A stretch of DNA of 64,000 bases from Methanolobus chelungpuianus (lineage in GTDB: Archaea; Halobacteriota; Methanosarcinia; Methanosarcinales; Methanosarcinaceae), in the NCBI RefSeq assembly GCF_024500045.1, contig NZ_JTEO01000006.1:1-64000 (forward strand), in the 5' to 3' direction. The position numbers and the translations under genes were made by a program. The first letter of the stretch is position 1. Each line of letters starts with the position of its first letter. The notes under the pieces are model-generated. The model was not told the DNA's origin. It was given only the letters and a program-made list of their open reading frames with translations, and ran no database searches. Below are positions 54,128-62,733 of this stretch, piece by piece.

Positions 54128-54259
54128 TTGCCTTATATTAATTGTCCTGTATGCAGCAATTATTTCTTCCAGAAAGTTCCTCCTTCAATTAAACGAGGTG
54201 AATTGGCTATTGTCTCAGAAAGCCGCCGCCGCTTCCTGTTACATATAGTATGTGAATGA
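54128..54259 (+). CDS. Possible 43-residue Cys-containing small protein
   Basis: The frame opened by TTG 54128 reads PYINCPVCSNYFFQKVPPSI then KRGELAIVSESRRRFLLHIV and CE to TGA 54257. CPVC and a distant H-x2-C could bind zinc. The composition is protein-like although the surroundings are noncoding; there is no ATG or clear ribosome site. A remnant of a longer gene is equally possible. Confidence 0.35.
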   Translation: MPYINCPVCSNYFFQKVPPSIKRGELAIVSESRRRFLLHIVCE

Positions 54260-55170
54260 AGAGTTTATGGAATAAGGATATGTGAATTTCCTATCTTTTT
54301 TTGCAGATCATCATAGGGTTGAAGGTGGAGAACCCTCCATTCATATAGTCTATGAAACATCCGAGTTGAGAAAAGTATAGGGTTTGAAAAATCGGCAAAA
54401 TCCGTTCTTATAGTTTATAGCAATATCTAGCATTGTAAATTTTTTGCGCTTTTCGTTATGCAGCAATATAACTAAAAGTTATTTTAATAAATTGCATTAT
54501 TATGGATTTGAAAATTTGCTGACTCTTATAGAACTACATTACTTAAAGTTATAATTGAGGCTTATTTTATTACAAAAGTAACCCTTTTATCAAATCAGGA
54601 CCAATACTAGAACTATATACAGAAAGTGGAATTGAATTTTTATTAAGCTATTTTTATATTAACTTTTTTAATGCGGAGAGTCTATCATAAACAAGCCTAA
54701 AAGGTTAATATAAAAATATCATTAATAAATTATTAATGCTCATATTTGTACACCGACTGTATTTAAAAATAAAGTTTTGTTTATAAATTTTTACTCTAGT
54801 AAATAAATTAGTAGGTAATCGTTCGTAACTAGACTAACGGGGAAGCATTATACACTAAACTATATGCAAAACAAGTAGTTTAAAATGTAACTTATTATAG
54901 TTACACATAGTTACAAATTAAAATTATAGAGATCTTCCATAGTTCTCATAGTTTCCTTCACCTCAGCAACCCGGCCTATTTTGGACCAGGCCACTAGCAT
55001 TGAGCAAAAGACTTGCTCCTGTCGTTAGCATCAAGATAATAGAATTACGCTCCTTTGCTTTCCTCTCCTGTAGCAAAGCAGTACACAACTACAGAACCAG
55101 TTAAAAGTGGGGATCGATATATATCCAGATGCCATCTAACCAGAAAACGGTTTTAAGCCCAATTAAATTA

Positions 55171-55235
55171 ACTGTGTGCGGGCACCGCGAACTGAGCGGT
55201 GCCCTCGGTTGGTGCTTATTGGTTATGTTTTTATG
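55171..55235 (+). ncRNA. Candidate small RNA with 9 bp hairpin
   Basis: AATTAAATTA (55161-55170) is a TATA-like box about 20 bp before GGGCACCGC (55180-55188), which pairs perfectly with GCGGTGCCC (55196-55204) around GAACTGA. A T-rich tract (ATGTTTTTATG) follows at about 55225. The hairpin top is related in sequence to the one at 55454-55479. Confidence 0.4.
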
Positions 55236-55372
55236 TGGCATATTAGTTTCTGGCATTAAGGAATATACTCTTGTTGAAACTGACTTTTTAATATAAGTGC
55301 CGGAGTTTAATTATATTAAAGAAAGAGCAGCACATCTTTAGCGCGTTCTTACATAGATTCTTACTCTTTAAC

Positions 55373-55511
55373 TGGTTCAGGTTAATCCCACATTCAGATT
55401 TGTGAGAATACTTTCAGGAAACATATAAGAAACATATAATGACTTGGAGGAACGGGCACCGTCGCATACTACAGTGCCCTTATAATGACGTGGGGCCTGT
55501 TTCCTGAACCA
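55373..55511 (+). ncRNA. Candidate structured RNA closed by a 9 bp stem
   Basis: TGGTTCAGG (55373-55381) pairs with CCTGAACCA (55503-55511). Inside, GGGCAC (55454-55459) pairs with GTGCCC (55474-55479), and this hairpin is bracketed by direct repeats TATAATGACTTGG (55435-55447) and TATAATGACGTGG (55481-55493). No coding frame crosses the segment. Confidence 0.4.
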
Positions 55512-56455
55512 CTTGGCACTATCTTGTAGCATATTATATACGGGTAATGAAACACTATTTCATATCAAAAATATGGCCACAAAAGAGAGGGCGTCGAAAC
55601 TTGTCGCTACCTCGGTTGCTTATTTAAATTCTTTCATTTGCGCATAATGATTATTGAATAAGATATTTATCTTTATTGAAAGTTTCCTACTTTAAAAAGG
55701 AAGATAGTACTCTCTTTTAAGTGAATACTGATGTTCAAGAATGAAAAACACCTTCCATGCATCACTTTCTGTGCTTCCGGAGCCATTCTTCATACGGTCT
55801 GATGAAATGCCTTGCATTGCTTCTTGATCCGCTGCAAACCAGGGAGGAAATGTGACATATTTCAAAGCAGTTTCAAAACAATTTCAAAGTTTCTCCACTA
55901 TTAACCTGTAAAGTTTTAATATTAGGATTGTATCGAACTAATTAAGACCAGAGGATAGAGGAATTTGTAAAGCTGACTCTCATTTTTTGGAAAGGTAGTA
56001 TGCACAGTTTGAACATACATATTATAGGGTTAATTTATTTTTAAAAGCGGATTTAATATAAGGATATTTTTATAATTAACTTCCGCTTTTGTCGACTATA
56101 GAGGCTGTGATCAGAAAGTATAATTATACATATAGCATTATAATTAATATGAAAAGCCAAGAATTTTTTTAGTTAACATCATTATCTTTATATATTATAT
56201 TAAATTTTTATATTTGCATTTACCATATAACTTGTGGTATATGCTATAATCATAATAAAATGGCATAGATCAACATCATTAAAATTTATGCAGGCCGTGT
56301 ATCCTATGATGTACTCACGGTATCTTACATGAGCTTGAACATTTGCTTTTTGTAAAAGGCATATCTTCTTGAATCTGAAAAAGTGAGAGTTGGATGAGGA
56401 TTTACAATAAAGGATATTAAGTTCCACATCAATCTGGAATGGTGACAAAAGGAGT

Positions 56456-57622
56456 ATGGATAAAAACCGATTGCTGCTCTATATGACAGTATTCCTGATA
56501 ATGGGGCTGTCAAACTCGGTCATTCCGGTATTACCGGAAATGGCAGCCTTGTGGCAGGGAAACGGCGGAGTGCTTGCATCGAGCCTGCTGTTCTCAGGGT
56601 ATTTTATCGGAGCTTTGCTTACAATGCTGCCTTTCGGGATGCTCTCTGACAGGTATGAAAAGCGGAGCCTCATACTCATAGCAATCACACTGACGCTCGT
56701 TTCCGGCGTGGTGCTCCTGAGAAGCGGTAATCTCTATATGCTTGTACTTGCGAGGCTGGTAGAAGGAGTAGCCTGCGGGGCCTTTTTTCCGGTAGCCTAC
56801 GCAGTGCTCTCGGAATATCCTCAAAGGAACCGGTACATCGGGGAGTTCAACTTCCTGCTGAATGCCGGACTGGCAGTCGGGGTTGCGCTGGCAGGTTACC
56901 TGGCGGAGTGGAGTATCAGGGGCGGTATCCTTGTCTTCACCCTGATGGCAATGGTCGTACTGGCAGCCGGGATCTCTGCTCTCAGGCGGGAAGATACAGG
57001 AACGGGCAGGACTCAAATCAAGCCAAAAAAAGTGAGAGTTGACAGGCGGCAAGACAAAATGCCTTCCCCCGGTAAGATCGCGGGTCACTTTGCAGATAGA
57101 GATTTCTATCGCATATGGATCATATCTTTCCTCCTTTTTGGAATAAGCGGTGTCCTGACGGCATTCTATCCGGAGTACAGCCAGGACATGCTGAGTAAAG
57201 CGGCACTTGGCCTGTCTATCGCAGCAATGTATGTCAGCGCCATGGCAGCAAACATAGTTGTAGGAAGGATGGACATACATTACAATGTTCTTATCAGGGG
57301 CGGAGTGGTGATCGCAGTAGGCGGCGCTCTCTTAGCTATAATTTATCCATTGCCCGGATTTGCACTGATAGGTACAGGCTCCGGCGCAGCCATGATAGGT
57401 TTACCGGTGGCGGTCGCCCATATGAGGATCCCAAGAGGGCTTGCAATGGGCATCTTCAACACATACACTTACGCAGGAATGGGACTGATGCCTGTAATTG
57501 CAGGTATTTTACTGGCATTCTCCGGGTTTGAGATCGTCTTTGCAGTTTGCGCGATCGTATTACTATTGTCGCTGTTTCTCAGGGACAGGCTGGAAAGTGA
57601 GAGCCGAGAACTGAATAACTGA
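56456..57622 (+). CDS. Major facilitator superfamily transporter
   Basis: 388 residues with about twelve hydrophobic segments in two halves separated by a basic loop (residues ~180-200). MFS signatures are visible: GMLSDRYEKRSLILIA after TM2 (loop 2-3 motif), RLVEGVACGAFFPVAYAVLSEYPQRNRY, and LGLSIAAMYVSAMAANIVVGRMD in the second half. Substrate unknown; similarity to drug-efflux members is only by motif. GGAG lies unusually close to ATG 56456, so a start a few codons downstream is possible. Confidence 0.8.
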   Translation: MDKNRLLLYMTVFLIMGLSNSVIPVLPEMAALWQGNGGVLASSLLFSGYFIGALLTMLPFGMLSDRYEKRSLILIAITLTLVSGVVLLRSGNLYMLVLARLVEGVACGAFFPVAYAVLSEYPQRNRYIGEFNFLLNAGLAVGVALAGYLAEWSIRGGILVFTLMAMVVLAAGISALRREDTGTGRTQIKPKKVRVDRRQDKMPSPGKIAGHFADRDFYRIWIISFLLFGISGVLTAFYPEYSQDMLSKAALGLSIAAMYVSAMAANIVVGRMDIHYNVLIRGGVVIAVGGALLAIIYPLPGFALIGTGSGAAMIGLPVAVAHMRIPRGLAMGIFNTYTYAGMGLMPVIAGILLAFSGFEIVFAVCAIVLLLSLFLRDRLESESRELNN

Positions 57623-57709
57623 GAGTTCCTTTCATCTGATTATAGCTCTTTTTATAAATATAGGATCTGAATAGAAACTTTATTATAGGGATTCTTCCTC
57701 ACAGGAAAC

Positions 57710-59170
57710 ATGCAAAAAAATGAGAGAGAACTTACATCCCTTACATCCTTATACTTCAGGCTTCTGATGGCAATTGTCTTCCTGCCGTTCTTTTTCCAGC
57801 TGGCGGCAGCTGCAACAGACATCCTTGAAGTGAGTTCAGTGGACGTCCCGCAAGGGGCAGTCATCCTGATAGTTGACGGCCTTAGTTCATCATATCTCTA
57901 TCCCGAGCTGGTCCCCTACTCGCTGGATGGCAGAGTGCTTCCGAAAGTCAAGTCAGACAATCTCTCGTTTATCATGGAGCAGAGCTGCAGGGTGCTCGAT
58001 GTGCGGGCTCCCCAGACATATACAGAAGCGGGTCATTCGGTCCTTGTCACAGGGTACACAAAAGCACTTTCAGACTCGGTTAGCGGTTCCGGCACTACCA
58101 TATATGATATAGCCCACGAATACGGATACTACACGTTTGCTGTCATGCAGAAAGGCGATTCTTCGGCTATCTGCTCCAAGCAGGACGTGATCATACACGA
58201 TGCCACCAATTCTATAAACGAGCCTGAGATGCTGGTCATTACAAATATCCGCGACTCGGGGCAGAAACAGATCCCACTGAAAGTTGCCGCTCTCATGCAG
58301 GACAGCCTGCCGTCGCTTAATGAGCATCTGAGTGGATTTCCTGAAGGATCACAGCAGCGTTATGACATATATGATAACTGGGCGATCGACACTGCAATGG
58401 ATGTGATGGACCATATGCAGGCCAATTATCCAGAGCAGCATTATCTGTTGACTGTAAATGTAGGAGGAGTCGATTCTGCGGGTCACTACAAAAAAGATAA
58501 GGGATACATAGATTCTATCGAAGGCATTGATGCCGCATGTATGGACCTGTACCGGAAGTGCGAAGAGAATAATCTTGCCTTCATCTTCGTATCCGATCAT
58601 GGGATGGCTTTCCCGAGCCCGGATTCGCGGGGCGGGCATCAGGCTGCCAAGTATTCAGGCACCAATGAAGCACAGAAGGTGCCCTTTGTGATCTCTGCAA
58701 GTGGTATTAAAGACGGCGTTATTGAAGGCAGCTATGGGCAGGAGGATATTGCGCCGACAATACTTGAAGTGCTCTACCTGCCGGATGAGCTCCGCCTTTC
58801 TGACGGGAAGGCTATTCCTTTCAGGGACCACACGGTGCTGAAAGTATCCGTGCCCCAGAAAGGGAGGCTGGAACTGATCAGCAACGGAGAGACTGCTTAT
58901 GAGACCATGGCCAACGACGATATATTGCTAAGAGGAGTCGCAACAGGTTCCAGTTATATCATACGCTATACTTCAGAGGATGGCGCCATTAAGTATCTGG
59001 AAAAAGAGTTCTTCCTTGAAGGGAGCCAGCACATCGATCTAAGGACCCCTCAGGATGCTTCCAAAAGCGATTTATTTCTTCGCAACCCACGTTACATTAT
59101 AGGCAGCCTCCTGATAATAGCTGTCAATATTACAGGCTTGCTGCTGATCAGGAAGATAATGAAAGAATAG
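57710..59170 (+). CDS. Membrane-anchored AlkP-superfamily ectoenzyme
   Basis: 486 residues. Signal peptide or anchor (~18-38), then an AlkP/phosphoglycerate-mutase-like domain: AVILIVDGLSSSYLYPE (metal Asp), TYTEAGHSVLVTGY (nucleophile region), NVGGVDSAGHYKKDKGYIDSI, FIFVSDHGMAFPSPDSRGGHQAAKYSGTN and YGQEDIAPTILEVLYLP; a beta-rich C-terminal region (PEGA-like) and a final transmembrane helix (IIGSLLIIAVNITGLLLI). Both ends in the membrane place the active site outside. It follows the MFS gene by ~90 bp. Substrate unknown, probably a phosphate or sulfate ester. Confidence 0.75.
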   Translation: MQKNERELTSLTSLYFRLLMAIVFLPFFFQLAAAATDILEVSSVDVPQGAVILIVDGLSSSYLYPELVPYSLDGRVLPKVKSDNLSFIMEQSCRVLDVRAPQTYTEAGHSVLVTGYTKALSDSVSGSGTTIYDIAHEYGYYTFAVMQKGDSSAICSKQDVIIHDATNSINEPEMLVITNIRDSGQKQIPLKVAALMQDSLPSLNEHLSGFPEGSQQRYDIYDNWAIDTAMDVMDHMQANYPEQHYLLTVNVGGVDSAGHYKKDKGYIDSIEGIDAACMDLYRKCEENNLAFIFVSDHGMAFPSPDSRGGHQAAKYSGTNEAQKVPFVISASGIKDGVIEGSYGQEDIAPTILEVLYLPDELRLSDGKAIPFRDHTVLKVSVPQKGRLELISNGETAYETMANDDILLRGVATGSSYIIRYTSEDGAIKYLEKEFFLEGSQHIDLRTPQDASKSDLFLRNPRYIIGSLLIIAVNITGLLLIRKIMKE

Positions 59171-59172
59171 TT

Positions 59173-59190
59173 TTGCCTGTGGGCAGGCAA
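59173..59190 (+). terminator. Hairpin after the AlkP-type gene
   Basis: TTGCCTG-TGGG-CAGGCAA is a perfect 7 bp stem starting three bases after the TAG stop. No T-run follows, so termination efficiency is doubtful. Confidence 0.4.
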
Positions 59191-59426
59191 GGTTTCCGCG
59201 ATGACCGGAGAACACAGCACATCCGAAAGCAGCCGTAAATAAGGTTTCACAGGGCTGCATTTGCTGGTTTGTGCTTCCGGAGAGTGGAGTGCTACAACGT
59301 CTCCTGGCTGCACGGTTAAATAGTGTAAAGAATATAGTAATAGATATCAGTGATATTTACTGTGTATCTGCCTGCTCAGGAAGACGCCCATCAGGGTAAA
59401 AAATATATTATTGCAGGTAGTAGTAG

Positions 59427-59445
59427 GAGTTAACGGCGTTAACTC
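59427..59445 (+). promoter_or_regulatory. 19 bp palindrome upstream of the sulfur-relay operon
   Basis: GAGTTAACGGCGTTAACTC is a perfect inverted repeat of 8 bp arms with a 3 bp centre, about 40 bp before the TusA start. The core GTTAACGGCGTTAA recurs at 41631-41644 near the FilR1-type regulator. An operator is the natural reading. Confidence 0.5.
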
Positions 59446-59485
59446 GCTGTTGAGTCATACTAATTGGATCGTAGGGGACCAGAAT

Positions 59486-59707
59486 ATGGCAAAGGTGGAA
59501 ATCGACGTAAGGGGTCAGACATGTCCTGTCCCGCTTGTAGAGTGTCGAAAAGCACTCAGAAAGGCATCGCCAGGTGATGAGGTAGTAGTCATGGGGACAC
59601 ATCCGGCTTCCAAGAAAGAGATACCGATGGCCTGCCAGGCCATGGGACTTGAGGTTCTTGATATAGAGGAAAAAGACAACGAATGGAAGATCCGGATAAA
59701 AAGGTAG
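59486..59707 (+). CDS. TusA-family sulfur carrier/sulfurtransferase
   Basis: 73 residues. VDVRGQTCPVPLVECRKALRKA carries the CPxP motif with the persulfide-forming Cys, and the C-terminal half fits SirA/TusA. ATG 59486 is preceded by AGGGGACC; the longer frame to 59411 would run through the palindrome and is rejected. First gene of a unit with DsrE-like, NifS-like and IscU-DUF59 genes, which suggests sulfur delivery to Fe-S assembly. Confidence 0.85.
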   Translation: MAKVEIDVRGQTCPVPLVECRKALRKASPGDEVVVMGTHPASKKEIPMACQAMGLEVLDIEEKDNEWKIRIKR

Positions 59708-59719
59708 GCGGCGCCAAAA

Positions 59720-60139
59720 ATGACAGGAAAGGCAGTTATCGTGGTCCATAGTGGTGACCTGGACAAGATATACAGCGCACTAATCATCGGCAACGGAGCC
59801 CTGTCCATGGGGATGGAGGCTTCCCTTTACTTTACTTTCTGGGGACTGCAGCGTCTTAAGAAAGGCGGTCTGGACAAAGGACCCCTATCTAAGATGCACA
59901 TGCTGGGGCTTGGCAGGTGGATGGTTGGCAAAAGGATGAAAAAAGCCAATGTAGCACCGCTTGAGAAGCTCATGGAGGATTACAAGGAGCTCGGTGGCAG
60001 GATTATCGCCTGCGAGATGACGATGGAAATAATGGGTATCAAACCCGATGAGCTGCGCAGGGACTGGATAGATGAGTACGGAGCCGTGGGTACTTACATC
60101 CACGAGGCAAAAGATGCCAGTATCACACTTTTCATTTAA
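59720..60139 (+). CDS. DsrE/DrsE-like protein
   Basis: 139 residues with a Rossmann-like start KAVIVVHSGDLDKIYSALIIGNGALSMGMEASLYFTFWGLQRLKK and the C-terminal CEMTMEIMGIKPDEL stretch, the pattern of DsrE/DrsH-like proteins that partner TusA in sulfur relay. The Cys in IIACEMTMEIMG is a candidate persulfide site. It starts 12 bases after the TusA gene and precedes nifS by about 35 bases. Confidence 0.75.
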   Translation: MTGKAVIVVHSGDLDKIYSALIIGNGALSMGMEASLYFTFWGLQRLKKGGLDKGPLSKMHMLGLGRWMVGKRMKKANVAPLEKLMEDYKELGGRIIACEMTMEIMGIKPDELRRDWIDEYGAVGTYIHEAKDASITLFI

Positions 60140-60174
60140 AGTTCTCATTAAATTCTATCAGATATGGAGGTTAA

Positions 60175-61347
60175 ATGTTAGATAAGACAGTTTATCTTGA
60201 TAATGCTGCCAGTACACGCCTTGATGAAAGGGTGCTGGAAGCCATGAAGCCATACTACTTTGATACGTATGCTGTGGCTACTTCCGAATTTGGGTATTCC
60301 ATGGGTATCGATGCCAAGGAAGGGCTTGAGAATGCACGTGCAGGTATTGCTTCATCACTGGGCGCATCCCCTGAGGAGATCGTGTTCACTTCCGGTGAAA
60401 CGGAATCAAGCAACATGGCCATAAAGGGCGTTGTTTCTGCGCTCATGAAGAAGAAAGGCAACCACATAATAGTCTCGAAGATCGAGGATTTCCCGGTGCT
60501 CAACACCGCGAGAGCCCTGGAAAAACAGGGCTGCAGGGCTGACTACATCAGTGTGAGCCCTGAAGGTATCCTCAATCTTGAGGAGCTGGAGAATGCCATT
60601 ACCGGGAATACGGCGCTGGTTTCCATCCAGCACGCCAACCAGGAGATAGGAACACTTCAGGATATTAAGGCAATTGCGGAGATATGTAAAGAAAAGGATG
60701 TGCTTCTTCACACAGACGCCACGCACAGTTTCACCAGGGTGCCTCTGGATGTGAGCAAGATACCTGTAGACCTTGTGACAATGTCCGCACACACCATCCA
60801 TGGGCCAAGGGGTGTCGGTGCTCTATATATCCGGGAGGGCACGCCGATAAACAAGTGGATGGATGGCGGCTTCCAGGAATCCAACCGTCGTGCCGGGCTT
60901 GAGAACATCCCCGGAGCAGTCGGATTTGCAAAGGCCGTGGAACTGGTAACCCCGGAGGAGAACAGGTTCCTTGCATCGCTGAGGGACCACACGATCAGGA
61001 GAGCTGAGGAAGAGGTGCCGCATGTGACCCTCAACGGCAGCAGGACCCAGCGTGTTCCCCAGAATGCTAATATAACCTTCCATTATGTGGAGGGCGAGTC
61101 CATGACCCTTCACCTGGACATGAGAGGCTTTGCGGTGAGCACAGGCTCGGCCTGCTTCAGCCGCTCCCTTGAGGCAAGCCATGTGATCATGGGAATAGGA
61201 GGAGACCATGAGAGGGCACACGGTTCCCTGCGTTTCAGCTTTGGCAGGTACAACAGTATGGAAGACGTGGACGGGATAATCGATGCCGTCAAGGAGATTG
61301 TGTCACAGCTGAGGGCCATAAGCCCGCTTTATGATAAGAATAAGTGA
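60175..61347 (+). CDS. NifS/IscS-like protein lacking the PLP lysine
   Basis: 390 residues of the cysteine-desulfurase class: YLDNAASTRLDERV (N-terminus), FTSGETESSNMAIKG, IQHANQEIGTLQDI, HTDATHSF, and STGSACFSRSLEASHVIM with mobile Cys327. At the Schiff-base position, where the family has SAHKIHGP(K/R)G, it reads MSAHTIHGPRG: Thr207 (codon 60793-60795) replaces Lys. A. fulgidus IscS also lacks this lysine, as I recall, and does not bind PLP in the usual way. The enzyme may scaffold Fe-S assembly with external sulfide or TusA persulfide. GGAGG precedes the ATG. Confidence 0.8.
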   Translation: MLDKTVYLDNAASTRLDERVLEAMKPYYFDTYAVATSEFGYSMGIDAKEGLENARAGIASSLGASPEEIVFTSGETESSNMAIKGVVSALMKKKGNHIIVSKIEDFPVLNTARALEKQGCRADYISVSPEGILNLEELENAITGNTALVSIQHANQEIGTLQDIKAIAEICKEKDVLLHTDATHSFTRVPLDVSKIPVDLVTMSAHTIHGPRGVGALYIREGTPINKWMDGGFQESNRRAGLENIPGAVGFAKAVELVTPEENRFLASLRDHTIRRAEEEVPHVTLNGSRTQRVPQNANITFHYVEGESMTLHLDMRGFAVSTGSACFSRSLEASHVIMGIGGDHERAHGSLRFSFGRYNSMEDVDGIIDAVKEIVSQLRAISPLYDKNK

Positions 61348-61406
61348 GTAACGTATCTGTTAAAGGAAGCACTAAAAGAATATCAGATCAATATCGAGGT
61401 GACAGA

Positions 61407-62042
61407 ATGAAATTCCCGTACAGTGAGAAGGTTCTTGAACATTTCCGCAATCCCAGGAATGTAGGAAAAATGGAGAATCCGGACGGCAAGGGCATGGAAG
61501 GCAGCCCGGCCTGTGGAGACATGGTTGCCGTTTACCTGCAGGTAAATCCGGATACGAAGGTCATAGAAGATGTCAAGTTCGAATCCTACGGATGCGCATC
61601 CAACATTGCCACAGCTTCTATAATAACCGAGCTGGCCAAAGGCAAGACTATAGATGAGGCAAAAAAGATCACCTGGAAAGAAGCAACCGAAGAGCTCGGA
61701 GGCCTCCCACCGGTGAAAGCCCACTGTTCTGTACTGGCTGTTGAGGGCCTGAGGTCGGCAATACGTGACTACGAAGAAAAGCACGGACTTGTGAGCGCAC
61801 AGGAGCCCACCACCGAGGCTGTGGTCAGGAGCCGTCTCAAGCATGTCATGAATCCTATGGCAGGGCTGGATATCGTGAGGACTGAACTGGTGACGAAAAT
61901 AGATGTTAATGACGGAAATGTCAGGATACTGCTTGACCTGCCATCCAATCACCAGTTCGCAGCAGCTATCAGGGAGGATATACTTGAAAAGATAGAATCC
62001 CTCTGGGATGTCAAGGAAGTAAAGGTTGTCTTTACTGAATAA
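61407..62042 (+). CDS. iscU: IscU-type Fe-S scaffold fused to a DUF59/MIP18-like domain
   Basis: 211 residues. The N-terminal IscU domain has all three scaffold cysteines (GSPACGDMVAVYL, YGCASNIATAS, KAHCSVLAVEGLR) and the adjacent Asp. The C-terminal ~75 residues (LKHVMNPMAGLDIVRTELVTKIDV...ILEKIESLWDVKEVKVVF) form a FeS_assembly_P/DUF59 domain. ATG 61407 has GAGGTG five bases upstream; the frame extends to 61344 with no conserved sequence. Last gene of the sulfur operon, next to the lysine-less NifS-like gene. Confidence 0.85.
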   Translation: MKFPYSEKVLEHFRNPRNVGKMENPDGKGMEGSPACGDMVAVYLQVNPDTKVIEDVKFESYGCASNIATASIITELAKGKTIDEAKKITWKEATEELGGLPPVKAHCSVLAVEGLRSAIRDYEEKHGLVSAQEPTTEAVVRSRLKHVMNPMAGLDIVRTELVTKIDVNDGNVRILLDLPSNHQFAAAIREDILEKIESLWDVKEVKVVFTE

Positions 62043-62143
62043 AGGCACCTTTCAAAGCGGGAATGGTCAGAGATACATGACCACTCCTATTTTTGAAATG
62101 TTGAAATTGAGAGCCATATTCCGATCACGGTCATTTTCATTAT

Positions 62144-62180
62144 GTTTCAATCCTTGTTATAGTGGATCTTGCTTTGGAAT
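62144..62180 (+). CRISPR. Solitary CRISPR repeat
   Basis: 37 bp beginning GTTTCAATCCTTGTTATAGT and ending GGATCTTGCTTTGGAAT. This matches, with a few differences, the Methanosarcina repeat that I remember (GTTTCAATCCTTGTTTTA..., ending GGATCTTGCTC..GAAT). No second repeat occurs within 150 bp on either side and no cas genes are nearby, so it is a relic or an isolated unit. Confidence 0.6.
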
Positions 62181-62275
62181 ACAGGCTTCAGGATCACCGA
62201 CTCCGGCAGGCTTGCGGTTATTTGAAATTACTCAGTTTCAGAACTCTTATATACTTATAATTCAAAGTGTCAATT

Positions 62276-62473
62276 ATGAGGAGCGTCCATACTTCAATCC
62301 GCAGGCTTGGTAATAAAAAGATAGCTGGAGCCAATAAAGAGTCCTATCCTCCAGAAGAATGTTTCGATCAGGAGTTCATCAAAGAAGTAGAGCGAAGTAT
62401 ACAAGACGTTAAAGGCGGAAAAGGCACCAAGTACGATTCACTTGAAGACTTGTTTGCCAGCTACGAAAAATGA
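62276..62473 (+). CDS. Antitoxin of the RelE-type pair
   Basis: 65 residues from ATG 62276 (RSVHTSIRRLGNKKIAG... then FDQEFIKEVERSIQDVKGGK and YDSLEDLFASYEK). The helical C-terminus with the 'SLEDLFASYEK' end is typical of RelB-like partners. A TATA box (CTTATATAC) about 25 bp upstream indicates a leaderless transcript. Its stop overlaps the toxin ATG by four bases. Unlike the 50 kb antitoxin it has no RHH start. Confidence 0.65.
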   Translation: MRSVHTSIRRLGNKKIAGANKESYPPEECFDQEFIKEVERSIQDVKGGKGTKYDSLEDLFASYEK

Positions 62474-62733
62474 CGTATCGGATAGTCACATCACCTAATT
62501 TTGAGAAAGAAACAAAGATCCTCTTCAAGAAGGATCCTGCTCTTTTCAACCGTTTTAAGAAAGCTGCTACAAGTATCCGTGAGAACCCCGAGTGCGGGAA
62601 ACCTTTACGTAATGTTCTCAAAGGATATCGCAGGGTTCATGTTGGCCATTTCGTTCTGATCTATGAGATAGATGACGCCAACAGCATAATAACTCTTGTA
62701 AGCTTTAATCATCATGATAAAGCGTACGAGTGA
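62470..62733 (+). CDS. RelE/ParE-superfamily toxin
   Basis: 87 residues: YRIVTSPNFEKETKILFKKDPALFNRFKKAATSI, CGKPLRNVLKGYRRVHVGHFVLIYEID and SFNHHDKAYE at the end. This is the RelE/YafQ-type mRNA interferase. It overlaps its antitoxin (ATGA). The toxin at 49809 shares KPLRN.L.GY.RVH...FVLI..D and the HHD.AY tail, so the two are homologous. Confidence 0.8.
   Translation: MTYRIVTSPNFEKETKILFKKDPALFNRFKKAATSIRENPECGKPLRNVLKGYRRVHVGHFVLIYEIDDANSIITLVSFNHHDKAYE

Larger units (their letters stand above)
53636..56455. other. 2.8 kb nearly gene-free AT-rich region with structured elements
   Basis: No ORF above about 80 codons on either strand looks coding. The region is strongly AT-rich with islands of GC-rich hairpins. 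Contents that can be named are a 22-codon ORF with a strong ribosome site (53944), a 43-codon Cys-containing ORF (54128), two related hairpins GGGCACCG... (55180 and 55454), a GGCCT/AGGCC hairpin near 54975, and a long-range stem at 55373-55511. Two tiny frames (55573-55647 and 55741-55827) are possible but unsupported. 55830-56455 shows nothing recognisable beyond AT-rich promoter-like sequence. Confidence 0.5.

Noticed and set aside
54890-55520. RNase P or SRP RNA gene in the gene-free region
   Set aside because: None of the conserved sequence blocks of those RNAs could be found; only generic hairpins are present.
53636-56455. Replication origin
   Set aside because: AT-rich and structured, but no Orc1/Cdc6 gene is adjacent and no ORB-type repeats could be recognised.
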